Assembly (NCBI GenBank): GCA_045120135.1
Contig: JBGVEN010000015.1
Coordinates: 62,001 to 126,000 of the forward strand
Length of the DNA: 64,000 bases
Reading direction: 5' to 3'
Origin: SIG440 sp045120135
Lineage (GTDB): Bacteria; Bacillota; Clostridia; Monoglobales; Monoglobaceae
Part shown: in pieces, positions 1 to 8,702 of the stretch
How the letters are laid out: every line of letters begins with the position of its first letter
How positions within the stretch are numbered: the stretch's first letter is position 1
Notes under the pieces: generated by a model
Told to the model about the DNA's origin: nothing
The model's database searches: none
The model's input: the letters and a program-made list of their open reading frames with translations, nothing else
Position numbers and translations under genes: made by a program

Positions 1-212
1 GAAAAAATACAGGTATTCCGTTTAAAAAATTTTTGCATAATCTTCGATTGACATATTCTGCAAATCTGTTATTATATACTGAGGAATCAGTTTCCGAAAT
101 ATGTTTTGACAGCGGATTTAATTCCATTCAATATTTTTCAACATCATTTAAGAAAAATTTTGGTTGCTCACCCCGTGACTTCCGTAAAGCTATTAAAGGA
201 GATGATTTGTAA
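1..212 (+). CDS. AraC-family regulator, C-terminal fragment (5' end outside window)
   Basis: The frame beginning at base 3 is open to a TAA at 210-212 and encodes about 69 residues that match the end of an AraC/XylS DNA-binding domain. Visible landmarks are SEICFDSGFNSIQYFSTSF (second helix-turn-helix) and the closing GCSPRDFRKA. The sensor domain lies upstream of the window. The stop codon overlaps the ATG of the GH3 gene by one base (TAATG), so the two are translationally coupled, and the regulator probably controls that enzyme. The family is clear. The ligand cannot be inferred. Confidence 0.85.
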   Translation, partial: KNTGIPFKKFLHNLRLTYSANLLLYTEESVSEICFDSGFNSIQYFSTSFKKNFGCSPRDFRKAIKGDDL

Positions 213-1783
213 TGAAAGAACTTAACATCAATGACTTGACTTTAGAACAAAAAATTGGACAACTTCTTTGTGTTCGAGGTTTTATTGACGAAAAAGACGA
301 AGCGTTCGTTATGGAGATGGTTAAAAAGAAGGCTGTCGGAGCAATTCAGATGGGATATTTTGAAGGCTGCCGCGAGAAAATTGCCGAAATAAACGAGCTT
401 GCAGGCTACCCCATTCTTATCTGTGCAAATATGGAATACGGCTATGCCGGAACAAAGCTTAAATATCCTGCGCAAATGGCGCTTTCTGCAACTAACGACC
501 CAAAGCTTGCATACGAAGCTGCACGTGTCTCCGCAATTGAAGCAAAAGCTGATGGTTTTAATGTTATGTGGGCACCGGTTGTTGACCTTTGCAGCGAAGG
601 AAAGCTTTGCAAAAACACCAGAACCTTTAGCGACGATACAGATACAACCACCGAATTTGGCTGTGCTGTTATCAAAGCATATCAGGACGAGGGAATGATT
701 TCAACAGCAAAGCACTTTCCCAGTCCCTGTGACGGAAAGAACGACTCACACTTCGTACATAACGATTCTCAACACACCGAAGAAGAGCTTTATACAAAAA
801 ATATGGTTCCGTACATAGAAGCAATAAAGCGTTGCGGTCTTACAGGCATTATGACTTCCCACACCGTTTTCGAAAAGATTGACCCGGGTGTTCCTGCTAC
901 ATTCTCAAAAAAAATTCTTTCAATGATACGCAAAGCGGGCTTTGACGGAGTTATTATGTCCGATTCACTTGCTATGATGAGTGTTGTCAGACTTTACGGT
1001 GATTTGGACAGCATTTGGATGGCAATTGAGGCAGGTAACGATATGGTTCTTCCCAACTATCGTCTCACATTCAAGGAATCCTATGAATATCTTCTGGAAT
1101 CATACAAACAAGGTAAATTCTCCGAGGAAAGACTAAACGATGCAGTTCAGCATGTTCTTAACGCACAGAAATTCACTCTTAAGAAGGCATCGTCTGGCCA
1201 CCTTACCGACGAGCATATAAACACCATTGAAGAACTGAACAAACGCAGTCTCTGCTTTGTAGGTCGTGATGGATTTACCGCAAAGCTTGATGATAACAAA
1301 AAGAAATTGTTTGTACTTTTCAGCGAAAACTTTTATCCTTATGATAGTTCAATCAACGAGGAGCTTGAAGCAAAAGAATTTTACTTTTATAAAAATGTTC
1401 TTCTCCATAAGGAACAGATTCTTAAGGAATACCCTGATGCAGAGGTTGTAATAATCAGTGACTACCCCAATCATGTTCAGAACGAAAAGGTGCTTGTTGC
1501 AGCACAAAAAGCTGAAGAAATAATCTTCTGCACTTTCTGCAGACCTCAAAGCTATCAGGGCAGTGACGGTATCAACGAAAGAGCCTGCTACCTTATCAAC
1601 TGCTTCCACGAAAAAACTGTAAGTGTTCTTCACACAGGTAATCCTTACGAAGTACAAAAATTCCCTGTTGCAAAAAGAATTTTCCTTGGTCATCTTGGCG
1701 GAGACAGCCTTAAGTACACATTAAAGGCAATGAAAGGTGAATTTACTCCATCAGGCAAAATTCCAGTTAAGGTAAATTTATAA
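212..1783 (+). CDS. Glycoside hydrolase family 3 (NagZ-like beta-N-acetylhexosaminidase type)
   Basis: This 523-residue protein has the GH3 N-terminal TIM barrel followed by a shorter C-terminal alpha/beta domain. Residues K167-H168-F169-P170 and D178-S179-H180 correspond to the KHFPG...D-S-H loop of NagZ-type enzymes, where an Asp-His pair acts as acid/base. D251 in the MSDSLAMM segment sits at the catalytic nucleophile position. There is no signal peptide, so the enzyme is probably cytoplasmic and acts on imported aminosugar or muropeptide fragments. This is family-level inference, because the loop (SPCDGK instead of GHGDT) is divergent and the substrate could differ. The start overlaps the upstream AraC stop and has AAAGGAG in front of it. 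Confidence 0.8.
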   Translation: MKELNINDLTLEQKIGQLLCVRGFIDEKDEAFVMEMVKKKAVGAIQMGYFEGCREKIAEINELAGYPILICANMEYGYAGTKLKYPAQMALSATNDPKLAYEAARVSAIEAKADGFNVMWAPVVDLCSEGKLCKNTRTFSDDTDTTTEFGCAVIKAYQDEGMISTAKHFPSPCDGKNDSHFVHNDSQHTEEELYTKNMVPYIEAIKRCGLTGIMTSHTVFEKIDPGVPATFSKKILSMIRKAGFDGVIMSDSLAMMSVVRLYGDLDSIWMAIEAGNDMVLPNYRLTFKESYEYLLESYKQGKFSEERLNDAVQHVLNAQKFTLKKASSGHLTDEHINTIEELNKRSLCFVGRDGFTAKLDDNKKKLFVLFSENFYPYDSSINEELEAKEFYFYKNVLLHKEQILKEYPDAEVVIISDYPNHVQNEKVLVAAQKAEEIIFCTFCRPQSYQGSDGINERACYLINCFHEKTVSVLHTGNPYEVQKFPVAKRIFLGHLGGDSLKYTLKAMKGEFTPSGKIPVKVNL

Positions 1784-1796
1784 TTCAAGCATTTTA

Positions 1797-1829
1797 AAAG
1801 GTCGATGCAATGCACCGACCTTTTTTTAT
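1797..1829. terminator. Bidirectional terminator between the GH3 and DUF308-like genes
   Basis: A GGTCGATGCA/TGCACCGACC hairpin with one G-U pair is flanked by AAAA on the left and a run of seven T on the right. It can serve both the plus-strand GH3 gene and the converging minus-strand gene. Confidence 0.8.
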
Positions 1830-2392
1830 TCTGTAAGATATTTATATGAAATTGTTTTAAGCAAAAATCCAAGGCTTTGAACAAAAAATATAATTCCTAT
1901 CACCTTATTAAATCCAACCAATTCATCAAACGGCTTAATAAGCGACGCCGTTCCCGACATAAGCTCTATCCAGCCGATTACGGCAAAAGCTTTCCAACAA
2001 TGAATTTTTTCGTGTTTAAGTTCAGATGCATCCATCACTTTTAATATTCCGGAAAACAGCTCCCACATACCGAAAAAGAACGGTATCATTATCGGCCAAA
2101 CCATTTTATTGAAAAGAGGAAACAACGAAAGTAACAGCGCGGTTACTCCATCTGCGATAAGCCAGCGTGCTCCGTGAATATCGTGGTTTTTAATATCGCA
2201 TACAAGGATATTTATTGCACCTGTTAAAAACATAATTCCGCCAAGGGGTTTAGCCAGTATAACAAGGTTGCTGTCGTGACGGGTTATAGCAAAAACACCA
2301 CCGCAAAACAGCAGAATACTCACTGTAAGCCAGCATAGCTGTACCCACGAAAATATAGTGGTTTTTAAGTTTAGATTATTTTTCAAACGCAC
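1826..2392 (-). CDS. Membrane protein, DUF308/HdeD-like
   Basis: The product is up to 188 residues and mostly hydrophobic. Paired membrane segments lie near residues 12-35, 45-65, 80-110 and 125-180, which resembles HdeD/DUF308 proteins. No catalytic motif is visible. The first in-frame codon is GTG (2390-2392), only a few bases after AAAGGA. A TTG two codons in (2384-2386) gives better spacing and may be the true start. It lies just downstream of a YitT-family gene on the same strand with a short gap, so the two may be cotranscribed. The function is unknown, and the family assignment rests on hydrophobicity pattern and size. Confidence 0.55.
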   Translation of the reverse strand: MRLKNNLNLKTTIFSWVQLCWLTVSILLFCGGVFAITRHDSNLVILAKPLGGIMFLTGAINILVCDIKNHDIHGARWLIADGVTALLLSLFPLFNKMVWPIMIPFFFGMWELFSGILKVMDASELKHEKIHCWKAFAVIGWIELMSGTASLIKPFDELVGFNKVIGIIFFVQSLGFLLKTISYKYLTE

Positions 2393-2407
2393 CTGTCCTT
2401 TCTGATT

Positions 2408-3247
2408 TTATACACTTCTAAAGCCGCGACCTATTATCTCGCTGCTTGTTGTTATTATTATAAACGCATGCGGGTCAATCTCTCTTATTCTGTTACGGAG
2501 TTTGAGTGCTTCGACACGTCTGCATACCGTGTGTATCATTGTCCGCTCCTCCTTGGTGTATTCACCGATAACAGAGTTCACTGTTACGCCGTGATGCAAT
2601 GTCTTTATTATAAAATCAGATATTTCTTCACGTTTATCGGTTATAACAACAAAGTATTTGCAAGTGTTAAGATTTTCTATTACTGAGTCAACAAGAAATG
2701 CTTTTGCAAAAAGACCCAGCATGGAAAAAAGTCCCGCCTGAACACCAAACACCAAAAACGAGCTTGCTGCAACAGCAAAGTCAACCGCAAGTAGTGCCTT
2801 ACCTACATCAAGTGATGTATATTTTTTGAGAATAAGTGCTGTAATATCCGTTCCGCCTGCTGATGCATTGCTGTTGAATATCATTGCAGAGCCGATTGAA
2901 GTGAGCAGCATTGCGTATACAAGCTCCATAAACGGCTGATTGGAAAGCGGTGCAGAAAGTGGAACAATAAATTCAAGCAGATATGTAACTGCAGAATAAA
3001 GCATGCTGCAGTATATTGTCTTTATTCCGTTCTGTTTCCCTAAAAATATAAAGCCAAGAATTAAAAGGAATGCGTTCAACCCCCAAATCCAGATACCGGC
3101 AGAAATTGGTGTTATCTTTGCTAAAAGCGTACCTATACCGGAAACGCCGCCTGTTGCAAAACCGTTAGGTATTTTAAAAAAATAAACACCAAACGCAAGA
3201 AATACCGAACCCAGAGTCATTGCAAATAACTGCTTCGTTTTTTTCAT
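2408..3247 (-). CDS. YitT-family membrane protein (YitT_membrane + DUF2179)
   Basis: The protein has 279 residues. About five membrane segments fill residues 1-200, beginning with a glycine-rich GFATGGVSGIGTLL stretch and including NSNASAGGTDITALIL, both characteristic of YitT proteins. The C-terminal 80 residues form a soluble DUF2179 domain (IITDKREEISDFI...HHGVT), which is the usual architecture. The chosen ATG at 3247 has GGAG eight bases upstream. A GTG one codon earlier is less well placed. The biochemical role of this family is not established. It is followed closely by the DUF308-like gene. Confidence 0.9.
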   Translation of the reverse strand: MKKTKQLFAMTLGSVFLAFGVYFFKIPNGFATGGVSGIGTLLAKITPISAGIWIWGLNAFLLILGFIFLGKQNGIKTIYCSMLYSAVTYLLEFIVPLSAPLSNQPFMELVYAMLLTSIGSAMIFNSNASAGGTDITALILKKYTSLDVGKALLAVDFAVAASSFLVFGVQAGLFSMLGLFAKAFLVDSVIENLNTCKYFVVITDKREEISDFIIKTLHHGVTVNSVIGEYTKEERTMIHTVCRRVEALKLRNRIREIDPHAFIIITTSSEIIGRGFRSV

Positions 3248-3344
3248 CACACATTCTCCTCAGTGGTAAAATTATCAAAACTGCAATATTGCAATCATTA
3301 TATACCAATTTTCTTGCGTTTTCAAGGCTTTTGATGCATATTTT

Positions 3345-4646
3345 TCAGATTTTTGCATCACCGGTTGACGGATTGTCAATCAGCTTACCTTCAGCATCAA
3401 ATCTCGAACCATGGCATGGGCAATCCCAGCTATGCTCTGCCTTATTCCATTTAAGGGCACAACCCAGATGCGGACAGCGTTTTACCGTTGGCGTAAGCAA
3501 ATTTACAGTAGCTTCAATTCCGTTTACAAAAAACTGAGGCCTAACTATACTTCTTTGCGGTGAAAACACATCGGCATAATCATTTTCTCTTTCCATAATC
3601 ATATCACAAAGAATTTCTGCTGCCACCATTGACGATGTTATTCCCCATTTATTGAAGCCGGATGCAACATACAAATCAGGCGTTGACTTGGAATATCTGC
3701 CTATATACGGGATACCATCAAGACTCATACAATCCTGTGCCGCCCATCTGTAGCAAGCTTTTGCCTTTTGATAGTTTTTCTGCATAAACGCCTCTATTTC
3801 CTGCCAGCAACCACCCTGCTTACCTGTGCGGTGTCCGCCGCCTCCTACAAGCAGATAATTGCCGTATCTACGAAATGACATTCCCCTTTTATCCTCATCC
3901 ACATACATTCCTTCAAGTCCATTGACATTTTTATACGCAATAACATAAGAACGGTGCTGATACAGCTTTAAAAAGTAACTGCCATGTTTATTAATAAACG
4001 GAAAATGTGTTGCTACAATTATTTTTTTTGCAGTAATCCTACCCTCTTTGGTTATTGCCGTAGATGGAGTTATCTCACTTACAAAGGAGTTTTCATATAT
4101 GTTAAGGTTTTTGGAAATTTCGGCAATAAATTTAAGCGGATTAAACTGTGCCTGCTCAGGAAAGCATACAGCTCCCAGAGTTTTAAAGGGCAGTTCTTTT
4201 GTTTTGGCAAAGCGTGCTTTTAATCCAAGCCTGTTAACCGTCTTAACCTCATCCTCCACCATTTTTCTATCATCCATAGAATAAGTGTATGCACATTTTT
4301 CTTCAAAATCGCATTTAATATTTTCGGACAATTTCTTATATTTGTTAACAGCATTTTGATTTGCTTTAAGGTATTTTTCTGCCATTTCATCACCAAAGCT
4401 TTTGCTGAGCTTTGAATAAATAATTCCGTGCTGCGATGTGATTTTTGCGGTTGTGTTTTTGGTCACTCCCGATGCAACTTTTCCTCCCTCAACAAGAACA
4501 TAGTCCACCCCTGCATTATCGAGGAAATATGCACATAAAATGCCGCACAAACCTCCACCTATAATCAAAACATCCGTTTTAACATCACCTTTAAGAGTTT
4601 TAAACTCAGGTAGTTTTATCATATCTGTCCATATTGATTTTTTCAT
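3345..4646 (-). CDS. FAD-dependent oxidoreductase with C-terminal Rieske domain
   Basis: The 433-residue protein starts with a DadA/glycine-oxidase-type FAD domain; the dinucleotide motif IIGGGLCGILCA lies near residues 28-40. It ends in a Rieske [2Fe-2S] domain, whose ligands are visible as C391/H393 and C409/H412. This fusion is common in Firmicutes and Bacteroidetes and is annotated as an FAD-dependent amine or amino-acid oxidoreductase, but substrates are rarely known. It is cytoplasmic, with no signal sequence. The start has AAGGAG eight bases upstream. It is a single-gene unit facing away from the TPP-riboswitch promoter. Confidence 0.88.
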   Translation of the reverse strand: MKKSIWTDMIKLPEFKTLKGDVKTDVLIIGGGLCGILCAYFLDNAGVDYVLVEGGKVASGVTKNTTAKITSQHGIIYSKLSKSFGDEMAEKYLKANQNAVNKYKKLSENIKCDFEEKCAYTYSMDDRKMVEDEVKTVNRLGLKARFAKTKELPFKTLGAVCFPEQAQFNPLKFIAEISKNLNIYENSFVSEITPSTAITKEGRITAKKIIVATHFPFINKHGSYFLKLYQHRSYVIAYKNVNGLEGMYVDEDKRGMSFRRYGNYLLVGGGGHRTGKQGGCWQEIEAFMQKNYQKAKACYRWAAQDCMSLDGIPYIGRYSKSTPDLYVASGFNKWGITSSMVAAEILCDMIMERENDYADVFSPQRSIVRPQFFVNGIEATVNLLTPTVKRCPHLGCALKWNKAEHSWDCPCHGSRFDAEGKLIDNPSTGDAKI

Positions 4647-4720
4647 AATAAATGCTCCTTAACACATTAGCTGTTTTTATTAGTATGAACCATTTCAAAA
4701 TGCTAATTCTAAAAAAAGTA

Positions 4721-4749
4721 TTGACAAAATAAAAATATGGGTATATAAT
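4721..4749 (+). promoter_or_regulatory. Sigma-A promoter of the TPP riboswitch/thiT unit
   Basis: TTGACA at 4721-4726 and TATAAT at 4744-4749 are separated by exactly 17 bases, and the aptamer begins about 15 bases downstream. Confidence 0.9.
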
Positions 4750-4764
4750 ACAAAAAATTAAATA

Positions 4765-4852
4765 TTCGGGGAGCTTGCGCCAGCAGGCTGAGAGGAAGTT
4801 TAGGACTTCGACCCGCAAACCTGATTTGGATAATGCCAACGGAGGGAACTGT
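4765..4852 (+). promoter_or_regulatory. TPP (THI-element) riboswitch
   Basis: The conserved aptamer segments are present in order: GGGGAGC near the start, GGCTGAGAGG in the pyrimidine-sensing arm, GACCCGCAAACCTGATTTGG, and the closing GCCAACGGAGGGAA. It precedes thiT, a thiamine transporter gene, as expected. Binding of thiamine pyrophosphate should favour the downstream terminator at 4872-4900. Confidence 0.96.
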
Positions 4853-4871
4853 CTTTTAATAAGATTTTTTT

Positions 4872-4900
4872 GCATATCCATAAGGATATGCTTTTTCTTT
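4872..4900 (+). terminator. Riboswitch expression-platform terminator
   Basis: GCATATCC and GGATATGC form a perfect eight-base-pair stem with an ATAA loop, followed by TTTTTCTTTT. It lies between the TPP aptamer and thiT. Confidence 0.85.
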
Positions 4901-4944
4901 TCTAAGGCTCTTTGTTCAATCACAAAAAGAAAGGATTGTTTAAA

Positions 4945-5457
4945 ATGAGTAAAACAAGAAAACTAACAGAAATCGCAGTAATTATTGCTATGGCTGTTGT
5001 ATGCAGCTTCATCAAGGTGTGGGAAATGCCTCAGGGCGGCTCGGTGTCACTCACTATGATACCCATTCTTTTTATAGCGCAAAAGCGAGGTCCTCTTACC
5101 GGAATTATTGCCGGAAGTATTTATGGTGTTTTGTCGGCACTTATTTCTGGAGTGCTGTATCATCCGGCATCTCTTTTATTAGATTACATATTGGCTTTTG
5201 GTGCCTTGGGCATTGCCGGTTTTTTTAAAAGTTCCACCACAAATATTGTCATAGGATCAACACTTGGTGTCGGCGGCAGATTTATTTCATCCTTAATCAG
5301 CGGCGCAGTTTTGTTTGCCGAGTATGCACCCGACGGTCAAAATCCGTGGATTTATTCGCTGATTTATCAGGCAACATATCTGATACCTGAGCTGATAATT
5401 TCATTGACTGTTTTGCTTTTCCTTTATAAAAAAGCACACAGACTGTATGAGAATTAG
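4945..5457 (+). CDS. thiT: Energy-coupling factor thiamine transporter S component ThiT
   Basis: The 170-residue protein is an integral membrane S component that captures thiamine and needs the shared ECF ATPase/EcfT module encoded elsewhere. Six hydrophobic segments are visible. The conserved substrate-loop region reads KVWEMPQGGSVSLTMIP (residues about 24-40), diagnostic for ThiT. The TPP riboswitch immediately upstream independently supports the assignment. The start at 4945 was chosen because AAAGGA lies nine bases before it. An earlier in-frame ATG at 4912 falls just past the riboswitch terminator and has no ribosome binding site. Confidence 0.95.
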   Translation: MSKTRKLTEIAVIIAMAVVCSFIKVWEMPQGGSVSLTMIPILFIAQKRGPLTGIIAGSIYGVLSALISGVLYHPASLLLDYILAFGALGIAGFFKSSTTNIVIGSTLGVGGRFISSLISGAVLFAEYAPDGQNPWIYSLIYQATYLIPELIISLTVLLFLYKKAHRLYEN

Positions 5458-5479
5458 AAATTGTAATTAAATGTAATAA

Positions 5480-5524
5480 AAATCACACTCTTTTCAGATA
5501 CTATTCAAAAAAGGAGTGTGATTT
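5480..5524 (+). promoter_or_regulatory. Long hairpin sequestering the ribosome binding site of the Mn-catalase-like gene
   Basis: Bases 5480-5494 pair with 5508-5524 to give a stem of about 14 pairs with one bulged G. The right arm contains the AAGGAG ribosome binding site and ends in TTTT directly before the ATG at 5526. It could terminate thiT transcripts or block translation of the next gene. Confidence 0.6.
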
Positions 5525-5525
5525 T

Positions 5526-6191
5526 ATGTTTAAACACGAAAAACAATTTTTTCATCCTGTTGAAGTAGAAAAGCCTAATCCGCAGTATGCGGCTTTACTT
5601 CAGGAACAGCTTGGTGGGGCAAACGGAGAATTAAAAGCGGCTATGCAGTATATGTCGCAGAGTTTTCGGATAAAAGACCCGGAAATAAAGGACTTATTCT
5701 TAGACATTGCGGCAGAAGAACTAGGGCATATGGAAATGGTTGCACAAACAATCAATATGCTGAACGGTCACGATGTTGATGCTTCTTGCGTTCCGGCAGG
5801 TCAAATTCAGACCCATGTTCTGTTTGGACTCAACCCCGGACTTATCAATGCTTCCGGCTATTCGTGGACAGGCGACTATGTTTCTGTAACAGGTGATTTG
5901 TGTGCCGACCTGCTTTCAAACATTGCATCGGAGCAAAGAGCAAAGGTTGTGTACGAATATCTTTACCGCCAGATTGATGATAAAAAGGTCAAAGAAACCA
6001 TCGACTTCTTACTCAATCGCGAAGAAGCACACAACGCAATGTTCCGCGAAGCCTTTAACAAGGTTCAAAACAGTGGTTCTAACCGTGATTTCGGTACAAC
6101 AAAGGCGGCAAAAATGTATTTCAGTATGTCTGAGCCGTCACCGGGTGAAGAATTTAAAAATACAGAGGTTAAGCCTCCATCATTTAACTAA
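5526..6191 (+). CDS. cotJC: Manganese catalase family protein / spore coat CotJC-like
   Basis: The protein has 221 residues of the ferritin-like manganese-catalase fold. All expected dimanganese ligands are visible: E35 (GANGELKAAMQY), E65 and H68 (EELGHME), a Glu in NIASEQRAKVV near 145 and a His in NREEAHN near 180. True Mn-catalases are about 270-300 residues. The shorter length fits spore-coat-associated CotJC, which is made in the mother cell. The gene name is by family resemblance only, and no cotJA/cotJB neighbours are present. An RBS-sequestering hairpin immediately upstream is unusual. The gene ends at a bidirectional terminator. Confidence 0.85.
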   Translation: MFKHEKQFFHPVEVEKPNPQYAALLQEQLGGANGELKAAMQYMSQSFRIKDPEIKDLFLDIAAEELGHMEMVAQTINMLNGHDVDASCVPAGQIQTHVLFGLNPGLINASGYSWTGDYVSVTGDLCADLLSNIASEQRAKVVYEYLYRQIDDKKVKETIDFLLNREEAHNAMFREAFNKVQNSGSNRDFGTTKAAKMYFSMSEPSPGEEFKNTEVKPPSFN

Positions 6192-6231
6192 AATAATAGC
6201 CAAAACCTTAAAAGGTTTTGGCTATTATTTT
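6191..6231. terminator. Bidirectional terminator
   Basis: AATAGCCAAAACCTT and AAGGTTTTGGCTATT form a perfect stem with A-rich and T-rich flanks. It separates the Mn-catalase-like gene from the converging HIRAN-TPR gene. Confidence 0.85.
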
Positions 6232-6982
6232 ACATACTCATAATTTCATTACATACTTTTTGAATGCGCAGATTTTTGGGGTCAAGATTTATACTCTTTT
6301 CTATATCTGATTTTGCTTTATCTTTCTCGCCAAGTTTTGTATAACATACCGCTCTTTCACAAAAGACCTTGGCGTTATTATATTCCTTAAGCAAGCTTGT
6401 GAATACCTCCAATGATTCATTATACCTTCCTGTATTTAACAAAGCAACTCCATACATCATTCTTGAGGAAGGATTTTGAGAATTGTATTTTAAGGCATTT
6501 TCAATATATACAAATGACTCCTCGTATCTTTCAAGCTTTATAAGGCAATCGGCAATATACTGATCGACCATTTCAGAATCGTATTTTCCATTTAAGAAAT
6601 AATACAGTTCAAGTGCCTGTTCGTATTGCTGGTTATTAAGATACTCAGATGCTTTTAAACACACTTTATCAATATCATACACGCCATTCACCCTGCACAA
6701 TGCATCATAAGAGGAATAATTAACAATTTCTGCCTTTACGCTACTCCCCATTAATTCTGCAAGCTGCCGTGCACTCATAGTATCTTTTCGCACCGTATCC
6801 GTACTGTTTGCAACATATCCAATCTTGCCTCCATGGGAATACACTGCTATTGCATATTCATCATAGCCGTTCTCCGGCTCTCGCTCAAGAATAACCTCAA
6901 AGCCCTCCCCCACTTTATCGTGAACAAAATAGTGACTGAAGCCCGTTATGGTTACAAACGCATCAAACTCAGAAAAATCCAT
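6230..6982 (-). CDS. HIRAN domain plus tetratricopeptide repeat protein
   Basis: The 250-residue protein combines an N-terminal HIRAN domain (residues about 8-95; landmarks ILEREPENGYDEYAIAVY and KIGYVANS) with three to four TPR-like repeats (about 110-250, for example ALELYYFLNGKYDSEMV and SLEVFTSLLKEYNNAKVF). HIRAN domains bind DNA ends or stalled-fork DNA when fused to SNF2 helicases. Stand-alone and TPR-fused bacterial versions are uncharacterised. The start at 6982 was chosen because GGTGAG overlaps the end of the SulP gene and the stop and start are one base apart (TAAAATG), giving an operon with the transporter. The HIRAN call is by motif pattern. Confidence 0.75.
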   Translation of the reverse strand: MDFSEFDAFVTITGFSHYFVHDKVGEGFEVILEREPENGYDEYAIAVYSHGGKIGYVANSTDTVRKDTMSARQLAELMGSSVKAEIVNYSSYDALCRVNGVYDIDKVCLKASEYLNNQQYEQALELYYFLNGKYDSEMVDQYIADCLIKLERYEESFVYIENALKYNSQNPSSRMMYGVALLNTGRYNESLEVFTSLLKEYNNAKVFCERAVCYTKLGEKDKAKSDIEKSINLDPKNLRIQKVCNEIMSM

Positions 6983-6983
6983 T

Positions 6984-8627
6984 TTACTCACCAAGACCTT
7001 CGGCACGACTGAGTGCTTCATCAATATTTGCGCAGAAGTTTTCTTCCTTGACTAGCTTCACAATTCCTGCCTTTCGCATTGCCCGCATAGGCTGAGCATT
7101 TACATGAGAGAAAACAACCGTAATATCGCTTTCGTGGCATTTCAAAACAAATTCCTTAAGTGCTTTTAACGCATCGGTATCAACTGACGGAACAGAACGC
7201 ATTCTGAATACCATACATTTAGTAAATTCCTTGGGTTTTATTTCTGAAATCTGGCTGGCAACAGCAAAGAACATAGGTCCACAGAATTCATAAACACGAA
7301 TATGCTTTGATATATTGCGGAGCCCCAGTGTTTCAGGGTCATTTTCGTCCTTTATGTATCTCCAGCTGGTTACAGCGGATTCGTCACTCATACGCTTCAT
7401 AAACAAAATGCAAGCAAGGATTACACCAACCTCAATTGCAACAACAAGGTCAAATATTACTGTAAGCAAGAATGTAGTAACAAGCACAATAATATCACTC
7501 TTGGGTGATGTTTTAACAAGGTATACAAACTGACGCCACTGGCACATATTATATGCAACACTAATAAGAATTGCAGCAATCGCCGGCATTGGAATAAGGG
7601 CAGCGTATGGCATAAGAACAACCAAAATCAGTAAAAGCACCAGTGAATGAACCATTGCGGAAACAGGGGTTGTTCCTCCGTTTTTAACATTTGCTGCGGT
7701 TCTTGCAATAGCACCTGTTGCAGGAATACCGCCAAGAAGTGCAGAGCCTATGTTACCAAGACCCTGACCTACCAATTCGGCATTTGAACGGTGTTTTTTG
7801 CCTACCATTCCGTCTGCAACCACGCAAGAGAGTAACGATTCAATGCCCGCAAGAAGAGCGATGGTAATTGCATCTGGGAAAATATCTATTAGAGCAGAAA
7901 ATGAAAATCCGGGTATGGTAAGTTTGGGCAGAGCACTGCTTACCGAATACAAATCACCGATTGTATTTACATTCATTTTAAGACCCGAAACCATTACAAT
8001 ACCTGCAAGCACGGCAATAAGTGATGCGGGAACTTTTTCGACATACTTAATATGAGGCCACACAAAAAGTATAATGAGACAAACTGCACCAACAATAATT
8101 GCTTCAAGATTTGATGTTCCAATATTTTCGGTAAACAACACAAACTTTTCAACAGCCTCAATAGGCTTTTCGCTATATGTAACTCCAAAGAAATCCTTAA
8201 GCTGACCGATAACCAGTGTAACAGCGATACCCGATGTAAAGCCTGTGGTTATGGTAAACGGTATGTACTTTATGAGGTTACCAAGTTTCAAAACACCCAT
8301 TATAATAAGCAGAATACCTGCAACAACCGTAGCAAGGATTAACCCGTCCAGTCCCTTTGAGGCAACAATACCTGCAACAATAGTGGCAAATGCTGCTGTA
8401 GGGCCGGTAATCTGAACGCTGCTGCCACCAAAAACCGCAACAACGAGACCTGCAACGATGGCTGTGTAAAGGCCTGCTTCAGGACCAACACCGGATGCAA
8501 TCGCAAGGGCGATTGAAAGCGGAAGTGCAATTATCGCAACAATGATACCTGCAATAACATCCTTTACCAGTTTGCTGCCGTTATAGTCTTTCAAATCCGA
8601 AAAAAGCATCGGCATAAAATTTTTCAT
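6984..8627 (-). CDS. SulP/SLC26-family anion transporter with STAS domain
   Basis: The 547-residue protein has a SulP transmembrane domain of about 12-14 helices (residues 15-415; the first helices carry DVIAGIIVAIIALPLSIALA) and a cytoplasmic STAS domain at about 430-540 (VFRMRSVPSVDTDALKAL). Members move sulfate, bicarbonate or other anions, and the substrate cannot be read from sequence. The ATG at 8627 has AAAGGA upstream; an in-frame GTG 13 codons earlier lies against the preceding hairpin and is unlikely. It is followed by the coupled HIRAN-TPR gene and preceded by ybaB on the same strand. Confidence 0.93.
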   Translation of the reverse strand: MKNFMPMLFSDLKDYNGSKLVKDVIAGIIVAIIALPLSIALAIASGVGPEAGLYTAIVAGLVVAVFGGSSVQITGPTAAFATIVAGIVASKGLDGLILATVVAGILLIIMGVLKLGNLIKYIPFTITTGFTSGIAVTLVIGQLKDFFGVTYSEKPIEAVEKFVLFTENIGTSNLEAIIVGAVCLIILFVWPHIKYVEKVPASLIAVLAGIVMVSGLKMNVNTIGDLYSVSSALPKLTIPGFSFSALIDIFPDAITIALLAGIESLLSCVVADGMVGKKHRSNAELVGQGLGNIGSALLGGIPATGAIARTAANVKNGGTTPVSAMVHSLVLLLILVVLMPYAALIPMPAIAAILISVAYNMCQWRQFVYLVKTSPKSDIIVLVTTFLLTVIFDLVVAIEVGVILACILFMKRMSDESAVTSWRYIKDENDPETLGLRNISKHIRVYEFCGPMFFAVASQISEIKPKEFTKCMVFRMRSVPSVDTDALKALKEFVLKCHESDITVVFSHVNAQPMRAMRKAGIVKLVKEENFCANIDEALSRAEGLGE

Positions 8628-8662
8628 TTGTATCAAAATCCTTTCTTTATATACATATATAA

Positions 8663-8700
8663 GCACCTTGCCGGAGATTTTCCGACAAAGTGCCTTTGTT
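8663..8700. terminator. Hairpin between ybaB and the SulP gene
   Basis: GCACCTTGCCGG pairs with CCGACAAAGTGC through G-U tolerant pairs. A good T-run follows only on the plus strand (CTTTGTTTTTT), whereas the genes run on the minus strand. It may be a weak terminator or a transcript-processing hairpin. Confidence 0.4.
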
Positions 8701-8702
8701 TT

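Noticed and set aside
4606..4923. 105-residue minus-strand open frame across the TPP riboswitch
   Set aside because: It is antisense to the conserved riboswitch and its promoter; the coding potential is incidental.
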